Positions 1 to 10,812 of a DNA stretch of 64,000 bases are shown piece by piece. The stretch spans positions 18,637,820-18,701,819 of the forward strand of contig NC_044582.1 in NCBI RefSeq assembly GCF_901933205.1, read 5' to 3'. Position numbers and translations under genes: made by a program. The notes below the pieces were generated by a model, which saw nothing but the letters and a program-made list of their open reading frames with translations, had not been told where the DNA came from and ran no database searches. Position 1 is the stretch's first letter. The number at the start of each line of letters is the position of its first letter. This DNA comes from Camarhynchus parvulus (taxonomy: Eukaryota > Chordata > Aves > Passeriformes > Thraupidae).

Positions 1-224
1 AATATAATATAATATAATATAATATAATATAATATAATATAATATAATATATAATTTATAATCTATTATATACAATATACTATCTATTATATATGATTTA
101 TATAATATATATTATATTGTATATTATATAATATTATATATTATATATTATATATTATATATTATATATTATATATTATATATTATATATTATATATTAT
201 ATATTATATATTATATATTATCTT
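1..224. repeat. AT-only low-complexity tract at the window start
   Basis: Positions 1-50 are (AATAT)n, then mixed TA-rich sequence, then repeats of TATATTATAT. The tract runs straight into an LTR at the point where other LTR copies carry a short AT-rich block, so it may be an expansion seeded there. Confidence 0.85.
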
Positions 225-468
225 ATACTAAAACTATACTAAAGAAAGAGAAAGGATACAGACAGAAGGCTTAACAAGAATGAGAATGAAAATTCCTCAG
301 AGCCTCGACACAGCTGGCTATGATTGGCCATAAATTAAAAACAATTCCCATATTGGATAAAAAAATCTCCAGATCACATTGCAGAGCAGCAAGCACAGGA
401 GAAGCTGAGGCTTCTGAGCTTCCCAGGAGAAAATCCTGGGCAAAGAGAATTTTTCAGGAAATATGACA
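225..468 (-). mobile_element. Solo LTR copy 1, partial, endogenous retrovirus family
   Basis: It shares with the other copies the family blocks GATTGGCCAT, TTAATTAAAAACAA-like sequence, CAGGAGAA and the TCCTGGGCAAAG to TTTTTCAGGAAAT end. The sense 5' end (TGTCAT...) lies at 468. The 3' end is lost in the AT tract or beyond the window. The right flank (GGTCCCTTCCATCCCAAACC, from about 474) resembles a CR1 3' tail. No coding sequence is present. Confidence 0.75.
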
Positions 469-480
469 GGGACGGTCCCT

Positions 481-2139
481 TCCATCCCAAACCAGCCATT
501 CCAAGTGTCCAGCCAGACATGGCACAGCCCAACACAAACCACCCAGTCCTTGTGCACCTTCCTGGGCACAAACACAGAATTTGGGGGAGCCAGAGCCCAA
601 CAACCCCCTGGGATTGGTGCTGCCAGGGCTGGGCACCCCCAGGCCTGGCTGCAGGGACACTGCACCTGCTCTTCTGCAGGATTTTACACTTCTCTCCACA
701 AAACTAACAGCCCTCACCCCAATAAAAAGGGCATTTAACTTTTGGTTTTACGGGGGCTCTTTATGTGCATTACTGCAATCCAATTTAATTCACTCCCTGC
801 TAGTTGAACTGGCACTCATTTCGGGCCCAAGTGATAACACATAATAGCCCCTTTCAGCGGAATTGCTGAATAAAAGCCCAAATCAGCCCCTGTTAGAGCA
901 GCTTTCCCTCTGGATGGTGCTCCATGGCCAGGGAGAGCATCCCCACTCAGCCCTCAGCAACATCATTAAGCTCCAGATTGGGGGTTCATTTCACAGGTTC
1001 ATCACCGGGATGAAAATGTCCATTTCTCATCATATTTAACTGCCATCACCACCCTGTGCCTTCCAGCTGCACTGAGTGCAAAAACTGAACTTGCAAATGT
1101 CTTCTCTTATTTGGCCAATGCACTGATCATTTAATTTTAATTCCAGTGCAGAAGTTAAAAGAGGCATCTCTAATGATTCCAGTTTATGTCAATAACCTGG
1201 ATCAAAACAGCCTTCCCAGGAAACCCATAAATCTCTACTATGAGCCCATTTGCTACTATATGGAAATAAATGAAATGTTAACATAACATTTAAGGGAAAA
1301 GAAATTAATTCTGCTTTAATTCCACATTTACCAAAATTCCTGTTTTCCAAAACTCCAAGCCAGGGGTATAGTAGCATTTCTATTCTGCTTTGCAGGAAGG
1401 AAGGGAACAGGAGAAGTGCTGCAAGAATAAACCCAGTGGGAATGGGGGATGAGAAGTGATCAGGAGCTGGCACAGAGACAGACACAGATCCTGGAAGGTG
1501 AAGATGAGGAGCTGACAGTGCACAGGGGGTGTGCTCTGCTCCTTCCCCGCTGCCATTTGCTCCTCAGCAATCACCAAATTACACTGCCTGAAACACAGAA
1601 CCTTTATTTAAAAGCCCAACCCTGCAATTATTAGTGGTTATAAATCCTGCAGCAGTGCAAGAGCAGCAATGTCAATGTCAGTATCCTCCTGCCTCCGTGC
1701 CCCCAGCCCCTCTCTCCTCCCTCTCCAGCCCTGGCAGAGCCCTGACCTGCAGCTGCCTCTGCCCCTTTGGAAATGAAAGAATTCCTTGTGGGATGAAAGA
1801 ATGAAAGAATTCCTTGTGGGAAAACTCCACTTTTGAAATGTTCCCCATGGGAAGGCTCCAGTGCCAGGGCAGCACCTCTGACACATGTGGATCCATTAAC
1901 AATCCCTGGAATTACACTTCAGACTCCTGTGACACCTCTCCGTAATCCCCAGCTGGGGTTGCCTGGCAGCTGGATAAAGGCATTTTAAGCACTCCAGGCC
2001 CTTCTCCTGCCGTGGGTATCATAATTCCCATTGCCCTGCGCTCATTTCCATGGAGCAGCTGATCCTTATCCTCACACACAGCTTCATCCTCCTTAAGGAG
2101 CTCAGAGGCTGCCCTCAGTGTCTGGGGAGCAGGGATCAG
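481..2139. other. Intergenic, no gene seen
   Basis: Unique-looking noncoding DNA. A 16-bp direct repeat (GAAAGAATTCCTTGTGGG) lies at about 1786 and 1803. The open frames are short and unconvincing. Confidence 0.6.
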
Positions 2140-2300
2140 TGAGGGCTGGGATTGCTCAGCCTGGGGAGGAGAAGGATCCAGGGAGAGCTAAAAGGGCTCC
2201 AGAGGGCTGGGGACAAGGGATGGGATCAGGAGATGGCTTCCCACAGATGGGATATTGGGATGCAAAGCAGTCCAGCCTGGCTCTCCAGTTCAGGTGCAAA
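2140..2300 (+). mobile_element. CR1 LINE fragment
   Basis: TTGCTCAGCCTGGGGAGGAG, then AAGGATCCAGGGAGAGC, resembles the internal 3'-region segment of CR1 in sense orientation. It is short and diverged, with no 3' tail. Confidence 0.5.
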
Positions 2301-3680
2301 CATCCCTGGAGAGAAAAGGGAATCCAGACACCAAGAAATGAGGGAAGGTCACCCCACAACCCCAGACAGCAGCAGCTGCCTGCTCTGCCCACCATGAGCT
2401 GGATCCTGCTCCAGGTGATCCCAGCTCACAAAGAAGAGCTGGATCTCATTCCTTACCAGTTTCTCTGGGTCTGGATTGAAGGCACTTGAGATGGTATTTC
2501 ATATTTGTTATTTCTTATCAGTCTCACAACCATGAGTTCTGCAGCAAGGCACAAAATGGCCAACAGTCTCTTGTTCCAAGGTCTTTTAAGTCTAAACTGT
2601 CCAATTAAGAACTGACACCTGGATTATTTTCCCTTTTAACCCAATAACTGATCCCACAGAGCTGCAATGGGGACTTTTCCACCCAATTACAAAATGCCAC
2701 CCAAACCCATGGAGAAGGAGGAAGAAGAAGCATGAAGAAGAAACCCAGGATGACACCCTGTGCCCTCCATCTTGCTGCCATCCACAATGTACTAAAATCC
2801 CAAACCCTAAATTTCTCACCAAGTGATACATCTACACTGCTCTCTACAATCTATTTCACACTTTTGTGGATTCCAGTTTATCTTGAAGTCTGGGAAACTT
2901 TCTCCATGAATGAGGGTCAGAGTCAGTGCTCCCCTGGGCACCCCAGAGCAGACAGAGAAATATTCCCAGTGCCCTGGGTTTCCACAATTCCTGAGAGCCC
3001 TTCAGCTGCCTCCCTGACAGACCCAAACAGATGGAAACACAAAGCTGATGGAAATCCTGACATGTGTGCAGGAAAAGCTGGAAAACTCTTGACTTAACAA
3101 TGCCACAGGTCAAAACCAAGCACTGTTTAATGGGCCTGCTTTGAGACCATTTCTCAGTGAAGCATCAACTTATCCCATAAAACCCACGAGCAAAGAGGAT
3201 TTGCAAAGGTTATAAAATGGAATATTTCTGACCTAAGCCGTTACTCGATTTTTCTGTGTTAGTAAGGAGAGCCCCTGAGCGTGCAGCTACAAAAAAAAAT
3301 AGTGGAAGTCAGCAAACAGCCGAGAGCTGCAGAGAAAAGAATAAAAATAGTCAATAAAAATATTCACTGGGGTCACAGACAGGGATGGTGGGAAAAGCCT
3401 CAGAGTGAGCTCCCTGCACCTGTGAGCAGTTTCTTGGTGCTGGGGCTGTGGAGGAGGCACCATATGGAGGGAGTTCAGTGGAAATCCGGGTAAACCCGGC
3501 CAGGGCTGGGAGTTCAGCTGAGGTGAGGCAGGCTCCGAGGTCAGCCCGGAGGGCACAAACCGGGGCTGGGAATGTGCTGGGAGAGCACAGCAAGGGGAGA
3601 TTGCCAGCAGCCCGTGGGGTTAATCTGCTGCAGGTGGCTCGGGAGGAGCTCAGGCTCAGCCCTGGGGTGGGGTCCTGGTG
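2301..3680. other. Intergenic, no gene seen
   Basis: Mixed-composition noncoding sequence. Nothing recognisable beyond a short A-run at about 3290. Confidence 0.6.
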
Positions 3681-3683
3681 GGG

Positions 3684-3802
3684 AGCTCACCTGGGAGCAC
3701 ACCTGGGAGCACACCTGGGAGCTCACCTGGGAGCACCTGGGAGCACACCTGGGAGCACACCTGGGAGCACACCTGGGAGCACACCTGGGAGCACACCTGG
3801 AT
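3684..3802. repeat. 12-bp minisatellite
   Basis: About ten units of ACCTGGGAGCAC, with variants (GCTC for GCAC, and one shortened unit near 3730). Because 12 is a multiple of 3 all frames stay open, giving repetitive four-residue peptides that are artefacts. Confidence 0.9.
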
Positions 3803-4766
3803 CAGGCAGGGCCAGCACACAGCACACAGCCTGTGGGAACTGGGGAATCAGCTGGAGTGCAGGGAAAAACCCACTCCAGCAGCAGCCAGGGTGCTCCCTT
3901 CACACTCCTCTGGCTGTTTGCAAATTGCCCAGCTTGGGCTCATTCTTAGCAGATTAAATTGTATTTGCTGTTTTCCTTCCCCTCCCTGTGTTTCTGCATG
4001 GGATGGGAACATCAGCACCCAGATCTCAAAGGGATGCAACACCAGGGACACATCCCAGAACCTCTGCATGCACAGATTCCCCTTTTTCCCAGCTGAAAAC
4101 TGCTGAAAACTTCTAAATATTTATCCTGAGCCTCCAATATTCCACCATCCAAACAATGCCCAGAGTTGCTCTGGGCAGCCAAAGGTAAACAGGCAGGTTA
4201 AGCACTGGGAAGAGGGAGGTTTTTTATTTCAATTTCTTCACTTTAAGTATTTCAGCTGCATTCCCAGTGCCCAAGATGTAGATCTCCATGAGTTTTGACA
4301 CGAGCTCTTGTTTGGAGAGCTGCTATCAAAGGGCAGCAGATCAGCTCTGGAAGCCCAGGGAGCAGCTCACAGGAGCTGAGCACTTAAAGGCAGCAGAAAA
4401 TAGGAAAAAGATGTAGAAAACATGATCGAGATATTGGGAATACAAACAAGTCAGCACAGTCTAGAAAAGAGTGAAAAGATTTTAAAAAATCTTAATGGGA
4501 GAAAAATTAAGTAATGGTCACTTAATTTCTTAACATCAACATTTCCAGCTTTAATTAGGATCCAGGGAAATCAAATGTTAGAAACCCATCTGCTTCCAGG
4601 CTCCAGAAAGATGAAAACCTTCAAAAATGCCATAAATAATAAATTCCCAGGCTGGCAGCATTTTATTGAGTTCCTCCCCACAGATTTCAGCATATGCCAC
4701 TATTGCAGGAATGAAATGCATTTGAAAAGACACTTTGCAGGAAGTTGGGTTAGCTCATTTAACAAT
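3803..4766. other. Intergenic, no gene seen
   Basis: AT-richer noncoding DNA up to the inverted duplication. No coding or RNA signature seen. Confidence 0.6.
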
Positions 4767-5187
4767 TTAACACCTCAGGGAAGTGGGATTGTTTATTAGG
4801 AGAGGCATCCCTGCTCTCCATGAGCTCTGCCCTGCAATGATGGAGCTGCCACAGGGACACCCTGCTGGGAGCAGGGGCTGTTCAATCCCAGAATTATCCC
4901 AAATCCCAGCATTTCCATCCCTGGAAGTGCTCAAAGCCAGATGTTCAATCCCAGAATTATCCCAAATCTCAGCATTTCCATCCCTGGAAGTGCTCAAAGC
5001 CAGATGTTCAATCCCAGAATTATCCCAAATCTCACCATTTCCAACCCTGGAAGTGCTCAAAGTCAGGCTGGAGCAGCCTGGGACAGAGGGAGGAGTCCCT
5101 GCCCATGGCAGGGGTGGCACTGGATGGGCTTTAAAGGTCTTTTCCAATCCAGTTCTGTGAAAAACACACATTTCGAGCTTTTTGCAG
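4767..5187 (+). repeat. Left arm of an inverted duplication, containing a CR1 3' end
   Basis: It reads as the reverse complement of 6385-6744, from TTAACACCTCAGGGAAGTGG through to CGAGCTTTTTGCAG. Inside, a 63-bp unit is repeated three times (starts 4881, 4944, 5007), followed by a CR1 3' end in sense orientation (about 5040-5160). Shared sequence on both sides of the CR1 shows the arms are a DNA duplication, not two independent CR1 insertions. Confidence 0.9.
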
Positions 5188-5792
5188 TGGAAGTTTTAAA
5201 GCACTACCTGGCTATGCCCCAGAGGCTGATGCCTACCTTTTCCTGAAGCCAAATTTAATTAAATTCTAAAATACTGAGCCTGAAGTTAATCCTGTGTTTT
5301 GTTAAGTCCCAAGACATGATTTTCAAAGGATGCAGCACTGGGAATATTGCTTCCTTTATTTTTATTTTTTTATTAATTCTATTTTAAGTCATTACTTCCA
5401 CTTGAAGAATAAGAAAGAGAAACCACCCTCTTTCCTTCAATATTTTACATTATTCCATATCCCACTGTCTAAACACTCCCAGCAAAGTGTTGTGATTGAA
5501 AAGGAAGTGAAATGTCAGTTTTAGCCAATCTTGTGTTCAACCTACCACAAAAAGCCTGGCCTTGTTTGTGTGAGATGAAAGCCCAGCCTGGAATTCCAGG
5601 CATTTATCCTGAGCATTTCACAGCTGCCCTTTGTCTCCCATCAAGCCAGGATTCCTGGAGCAGCCCCTGGAAAACCCTGGATGTCCCGCCCTGCTGGTGG
5701 CTCCTGGGCTCTGTGGGACTCACCTGGCTTGGCTTTTTTCCCTTATGGAATCCAGGGTGGTTGGGGCTGGAAGGGACCCCAGAGACCCTCAC
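5188..5792. other. Spacer of the inverted duplication, with a CR1 scrap
   Basis: Noncoding. Positions 5745-5792 (GGAATCCAGGGTGGTTGGGG, then CTGGAAGGGACC) match the CR1 3' end in minus orientation and abut LTR copy 2. Confidence 0.6.
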
Positions 5793-6232
5793 TGGTGTAT
5801 TTGTGGGGTGCCCCGTGGCAGGGAGGAATGATGAATCTGACTCCATGTGCTCAGAAGGCTAATTCATTATTTTATGATACTGTATTGTATTAAAGAATGC
5901 TATACTAAACTGTCCTAAAGAATACAGAAAGGATACTTACAGAAGGATAAAAAGATAATGATGAAAACTCCTGACTCTCTCCAGAGTCCTGACACAGCTT
6001 GGCCCTGATTGGCCAATGAGTCAAAATAATTCACAGCAGAATCCAATGAAACAATCACCTGTGGGTAAACAATCTCCAAACACATTCCAAAGCAGCACAA
6101 CACAGGAGAAGCAAATCAGATAATTATTGTTTTCCTTTTTCTCTGAGGTTTCTCAGCTTCCCAGGAGAAAAACCCTGGGCAAAGGGATTTTTCCACAAAA
6201 TCCAGGGATTTTTCCAGAAAATGTGAATGCCA
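5793..6232 (-). mobile_element. Solo LTR copy 2
   Basis: In reverse orientation it runs TGGCATTCACATTTTCTGG ... AAATACACCA, with GATTGGCCAA, CACCTGTGGGTAAACAATCT and the GACTCCATGTGCTCAGAAGG block. It is closest to copy 4 (25548). No internal retroviral genes are present, so it is a solo LTR. A clear target-site duplication was not found. Confidence 0.8.
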
Positions 6233-6384
6233 CCCCTCCCATCGCACCCTGTGAGCATCCCAGCACCCCATCTCTGCTTCTTGTGGAGCACAGGCTGCCT
6301 CTGCTGGTGATGACCATCTCCAGGGTAAATACTGCTGCAAACAGTCCCAATTCTGCTCCAAGGATGAGGACACTATCCACTGTG
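6233..6384. other. Noncoding spacer
   Basis: Short unique segment between LTR copy 2 and the right arm. No feature seen. Confidence 0.5.
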
Positions 6385-6744
6385 CTGCAAAAAGCTCGAA
6401 ATGTGTGTTTTTCACAGAATTGGATTTGGAAAAGACATTTAAAGCCCATCCAGTGCCACCCCTGCCATGGGCAGGGACACCTCCCTCTGTCCCAGGCTGC
6501 TCCAGCCTGGCTTTGAGCACTTCCAGGGATGGAAATGCTGAGATTTGGGATAATTCTGGGATTGAACATCTGGCTTTGAGCACTTCCAGGGATGGAAATG
6601 CTGGGATTTGGGATAATTCTGGGATTGAACAGCCCCTGCTCCCAGCAGGGTGTCCCTGTGGCAGCTCCATCATTGCAGGGCAGAGTTCATGGAGAGCAGG
6701 GATGCCTCTCCTAATAAACAATCCCACTTCCCTCAGGTGTTAAA
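6385..6744 (-). repeat. Right arm of the inverted duplication
   Basis: Mirror copy of 4767-5187 with only two of the 63-bp units, which accounts for the roughly 61-base length difference. The CR1 3' end is in minus orientation. The spacer of about 1.2 kb contains LTR copy 2. Confidence 0.9.
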
Positions 6745-6933
6745 TCTCAGCTTCTCTTCTCCAGGGAAAGCCCAGGGAAGAAGACGGATGCAGGATAAGC
6801 ATCTTGAGGAGCCCTGGTAAACAGCCACAGGCCAAAGGAGAGGGTGGCAGCAGAGCCCAACTTCCAGCAGAGTGCAGGTCCTGCTAACTTCTCTCCCAGT
6901 GAGCTGGAATTGCTGCAGACTCATTGCACTTCT

Positions 6934-6994
6934 ACATTTTTTTCCTCATTGCAATTCTACATTTTTTTCCTCATTGCAATACTACATTTTCTCC
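6934..6994. repeat. Short 26-bp tandem repeat
   Basis: Three near-identical units of TTGCAATTCTACATTTTTTT plus CCTCA, followed by an A-run at about 7022-7038. Confidence 0.75.
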
Positions 6995-7039
6995 AGACCA
7001 GCCATTCTTCAACCAGCACTCCAAAAAAAAAAAAAAAAC

Positions 7040-8614
7040 TTACAGGAAAATTTAAGGTGACTTAGAGCTGCAGCATGAGTTATGCTTTGCTATTTCCCTT
7101 CACACTCCAGGAAAATCACCTTTCCCCAGTGCTGGAGGACTCTGTGCTCAGCAAACACCCTGCTGAGGGAGGCTGGAATTCCCAGGGAATTGCCAGAGGG
7201 AGGCAGGGATCATCCCAGGGCTGAGGAGAACCCATCAAGTTTGTTCAGTTAAACACACCCCTTGATTTGCTCTAGGGAGGATTTGTTAAAAATCAGATTC
7301 TTCACTCCCAGTTCCTAAATATTGATGCTTTCCCAAACTCTGGTCCCTAATAGCTGAGTTAGCCACACTCCACAGAGCATCCTGGAGGAAACTGCCAACT
7401 TTGAACCTCCTGCTTCCTCATAGATCACAGGGAGTTTTTCTCTGGTTTTTTTTAAACTGGATTTAATTAAATATTGAGTAAAGTGCCACAGCCATCCATC
7501 CTGTGCTTTCGAAGGAGAAATTCGGGGATGCACAATTATTTTGTTCCCTGAGACAAGGAAGAGTCAATATTTAATGTGCCATGAAGGATTTATAAAGAAT
7601 ATATCTTGCAGGAGAGATAAATACAAGGAGACATCTTTATCTCTCTGTGTTGATTCAGTGTCCATCTTTGCAGATTTCAACTTCTTTAATTATGTAGAGA
7701 GAATAAAAGGAATGTCAAGGCTCTGGGTGAAAATGTTGTGCCAGGACAAATTCCAAGAGCGTCCAGAACTGTCCCAGGGACCACAAAGGAAGGGAAGGAG
7801 TTAAGGCAGAGGAACTGTGACAAATTTGGTGTGAAATGGTTAAATGATAGCATCACAGGAGCATCAGGGATGGGAAAGGAAGGATTGGGTTTCTCAATGC
7901 AAGGGAAATTTGATCCACTCATGACCAGAATGGAGGTTAAGTGCTCTTTAATTATAAAAATATACTAAAAGTGTTTTTATAATGTAACAGAATGAGCAAC
8001 TGGAAATTAGAGGGAATTAAGGTAAATCTGTAACTGGTTTAAGGGGCCCTAAATGCATCCCCAGCTGGGAGAGGACAAGTCAGGAGACTCACAGCAAAGG
8101 GGAGGCAGTTTTGCTGCAGGCTCCCCACTCACCTCCTGTGGTTACACAGTAAACTCCAGTATCAAAGAGCAATTCCATGGGTGCTGAGGAAATGGGCTCA
8201 CTTTCACTTTCCTCCTGATTCTCCCTCCCTTTGAACACACAGAAATGAATGAGTAGAAATACCCTTTTTCCTTGTAGGTATCTCTCAGGGGTTTGGCAGC
8301 GCTGGAAAACCTTTCTGGGAATCACTTCCTGACCAAAAAGTGTTTGTCCATCAAGAAATTCCTCATATCCAGATCTGCTCTGGATGGAGAGCAAACAGCT
8401 CTCCTCTGATGAGAAAGCTGAACCAGCATCATTGAAACTGTCGGGAGAAATCCTCTGTGCTAATAAATATAGTGCAATGCAAAGCTCTGAGCTGCAAATT
8501 AAGAGGTACCTGATGCCCAAAGGGACACGAGGCAGGGGGACAGACTCAAGGTCCTAAAGCTGCTCCAGGGGACCCCGTGCTGGAATTAACCTGCAGTGGG
8601 CAGGCAGAACACAG
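7040..8614. other. Intergenic, no gene seen
   Basis: Noncoding. The longest minus-strand frame (8089-8520) begins at a TTG codon and matches no protein I know. Confidence 0.6.
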
Positions 8615-8905
8615 CACATCCAGAAAATCATGGAATGGTTTGGGCTGGGAGGGACTAAAAGCTCATTTGATTCCACTCCTGCCTTGGCAGGGACACCTCC
8701 CACTGTCCCAGGTGCTCCAGCCCCAATGTCCAGCCTGGCCTTGGGCACTGCCAGGGATCCAGGGGCAGCCCCAGCTGCTCTGGGCACCTGTGCCAGGCTT
8801 GCCCACCCTCACAGGGAGGAATTTTTCGTAATATCTCACCTAAACCTGTAGTCATACCCTGTGTCCTGTCCCTCCATCTGTTATCCAAAGTCCCTCTCCA
8901 GCTCT
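8615..8905 (-). mobile_element. CR1 LINE 3' fragment
   Basis: AATCATGGAATGGTTTGGGC starts the antisense 3' tail. The diagnostic GGCAGGGACACCTCCCACTG and CAGCCTGGCCTTGGGCACTG blocks follow, then a segment antisense to the CR1 ORF2 end. 5'-truncated. Confidence 0.85.
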
Positions 8906-8968
8906 CCAAGAGCCCCTTTAGGCACTGGGAATGGCTCTAAGGTCTCCCCAGAGCCATCTTCTTTTGAA

Positions 8969-9026
<58 letters not shown>

Positions 9027-9145
9027 GAAATTGTTATTATTTGAAAATCATTAATAATAGTAATAATAACAATAATATTTATTATTATTATTATTGGAAC
9101 TCGTTATTATTTGAAAATCATTAATAATAGTAATAATAATAATTG

Positions 9146-9213
<68 letters not shown>

Positions 9214-9240
9214 TTTATTTATTTATTTATTTATTTATTA
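8969..9240. repeat. (AAT)n / (ATT)n / (TTTA)n compound microsatellite
   Basis: (AAT)n fills 8969-9025, (ATT)n 9144-9213 and (TTTA)n 9214-9240. Between them a block of about 40 bp (GTTATTATTTGAAAATCATT, then AATAATAGTAATAATA) occurs twice, near 9033 and 9102. The AAT and ATT arms are complementary and could pair as a hairpin. Confidence 0.9.
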
Positions 9241-9804
9241 TTGCTGTGAGGAAAAAAAAAACCAGCCCAGCTCTAAGCCTTGGCATGGCATGGGAAGGAA
9301 TTTTCAGGGCATTACCCAGAGCCACCTCCTCACAGAGGCAGGAGGGCTGATGGGCTGCATTCTGCTCTCCAAGCTCATTGCCTATTAAAAAACTGGAATT
9401 TTTTTTTATTTCTGACTAAGCCTAGAAACACAGAATCTCCAGCATGGAACAATAATAGCTTTGACTCTGCCTTTATATAGGTCACGTTGGGAGGCAGGCA
9501 CGCTCCCCTCCGTATGGCAGGAGAAAATAGCACTTTCTGACACACTGCAACAACTTCAGAGGGGAGGAACTGCAGCAGAGCCCCCCTCGCTGCTCCAGCA
9601 GCCTGAGGCAGCGATCCCAGAGCAGCTGTCAGAGGGAAACCCCGTTCTGGAGAGCAGCACTTCTCCCCTGTGCTATTTCTGGAGGCAAGCACCTCGCAAA
9701 GGCAGCTCTGTAGAGCACAGCCAAGGCAGGAGCTGAGCTCAGGAGCCCCCAGAGCTGCACTGAGCCCTGCTCCTTCCCCTGCAGCACTCAGGGCAGCCAG
9801 AGCT
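9241..9804. other. Intergenic, no gene seen
   Basis: Noncoding, with a short A-run at 9252 and a T-run at 9399. No recognisable element. Confidence 0.55.
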
Positions 9805-10034
9805 GGAGGTGCTGCAGGGGGCTGTGATGGGGAGCTGTGCAGCGGGAGCCCCAGGGTAACACAGGAGCATCCCCACTGATCCCACACAGGGCTGGGCACA
9901 CTCACACACACCCCCAGTGCCCTGCTGGGGCAGGGATCCCACTCACACACTGCTCACTGCATCTTTAAATGGCCTTCTTTCTGCCAAGCCGTTTAAATTG
10001 CTTTAAAGGGGCCTTCTGCTAAGTGCAGAAACCA
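9805..10034 (+). repeat. Tandem duplication unit A (LTR-free)
   Basis: This matches 10130-10251 plus 10694-10812, including TGATGGGGAGCT, ACACAGGAGCATCCCCACTG, CCAGTGCCCTGCTGGGGCAG and TTTCTGCCAAG. It keeps the unoccupied CCCCAG target (9912-9917) that carries an LTR in unit B. Confidence 0.85.
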
Positions 10035-10115
10035 AGCTGAAACTTGTGCAGGAACGAAACCAAGCTGAAACTTGTGCAGGAACTGAAACCAAGCTGAAAC
10101 TTGTGCAGGAACTCT
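10024..10115. repeat. 29-30 bp tandem repeat, three units
   Basis: AAACCAAGCTGAAACTTGTG plus CAGGAAC, repeated three times at the junction between the two tandem units. Confidence 0.85.
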
Positions 10116-10129
10116 GCTGCCCACGGGCA

Positions 10130-10812
10130 GGAGGCGCTGCAGGGTGTGTGATGGGGAGCTCTGCAGTGGGAGCCCCAGGATAACACAGGAGCATCCCCAC
10201 TGATGGGCAGCAGGGCAGCACACAGGGCTGGGCACACACACACAGCCCCAGTGCCACCATGGTATTTCCTGAAAAATCCTCTTTGCCCAGGATTTCTTCT
10301 CCTGGGAAGCTGAGAGGCCTCAGAAAAGAATGAAAACAATTATCTGATTGTTTGGGAATGTGGTCTGGAGGTTGCTGACCAACAGGTGCATCTTTGATTG
10401 GTGCCATGTGAATTGTTTTTAATTAATGACCAATCACAGCCAGCTGGGTCAGACTCTGAGGTCAGTCACAAGCTTTTATTATCATTCCTTTCCAGCCTTC
10501 TGATGTCTCCTTTCTCTTTCTATAGTATAGTTTTAGTACAACATTATTATAATATATAATATTATATATAAATATAATATAAACATATATATTATATAAT
10601 ATCATGAAATAATAAATCAGCCTTCTGAGAACATGGAGTCAAATTCTCATCTCTCACCTCGTCCTGGGGACCCTCACAAACCCCACACCCCAGTGCCCTG
10701 CTGGGGCAGGGATCCCGCTCACACACTGCTCACTGCATTTTTAAGTGTCCTTCTTTCTGCCAAGTTGTTTAAATTCCTTTAAAGGGACCCTCTGATAAGT
10801 GCAGACACCAAG
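10130..10812 (+). repeat. Tandem duplication unit B, interrupted by LTR copy 3
   Basis: Second copy of 9805-10034, split at CCCCAG by the LTR at 10252-10687. It also has a small insertion (about 10205-10220) absent from unit A. Confidence 0.85.
10252..10687 (+). mobile_element. Solo LTR copy 3 with 6-bp target-site duplication
   Basis: It begins TGCCACCATGG and ends AACCCCACA, flanked by CCCCAG at 10246-10251 and 10688-10693. A six-base duplication fits class II (ERVK-like) integration. Inside are an inverted CCAAT motif, an AT-rich block (10540-10610) and ATAATAAATCAGCCTTCTGA, the probable poly(A) region. No coding sequence. It is placed in an ERVK-like family on duplication length only. 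Confidence 0.92.

Noticed and set aside
4783..6727. Two frames encoding the same repeated peptide on opposite strands
   Set aside because: They reflect the inverted duplication and its 63-bp repeat, derived from a noncoding CR1 tail. Not a gene family.
8089..8520. 143-codon minus frame
   Set aside because: It starts at TTG and matches no family. The peptide has no domain or signal I recognise.
8861..9388. Poly-Asn and poly-Tyr/Leu frames
   Set aside because: Translations of the (AAT)n/(ATT)n microsatellite.
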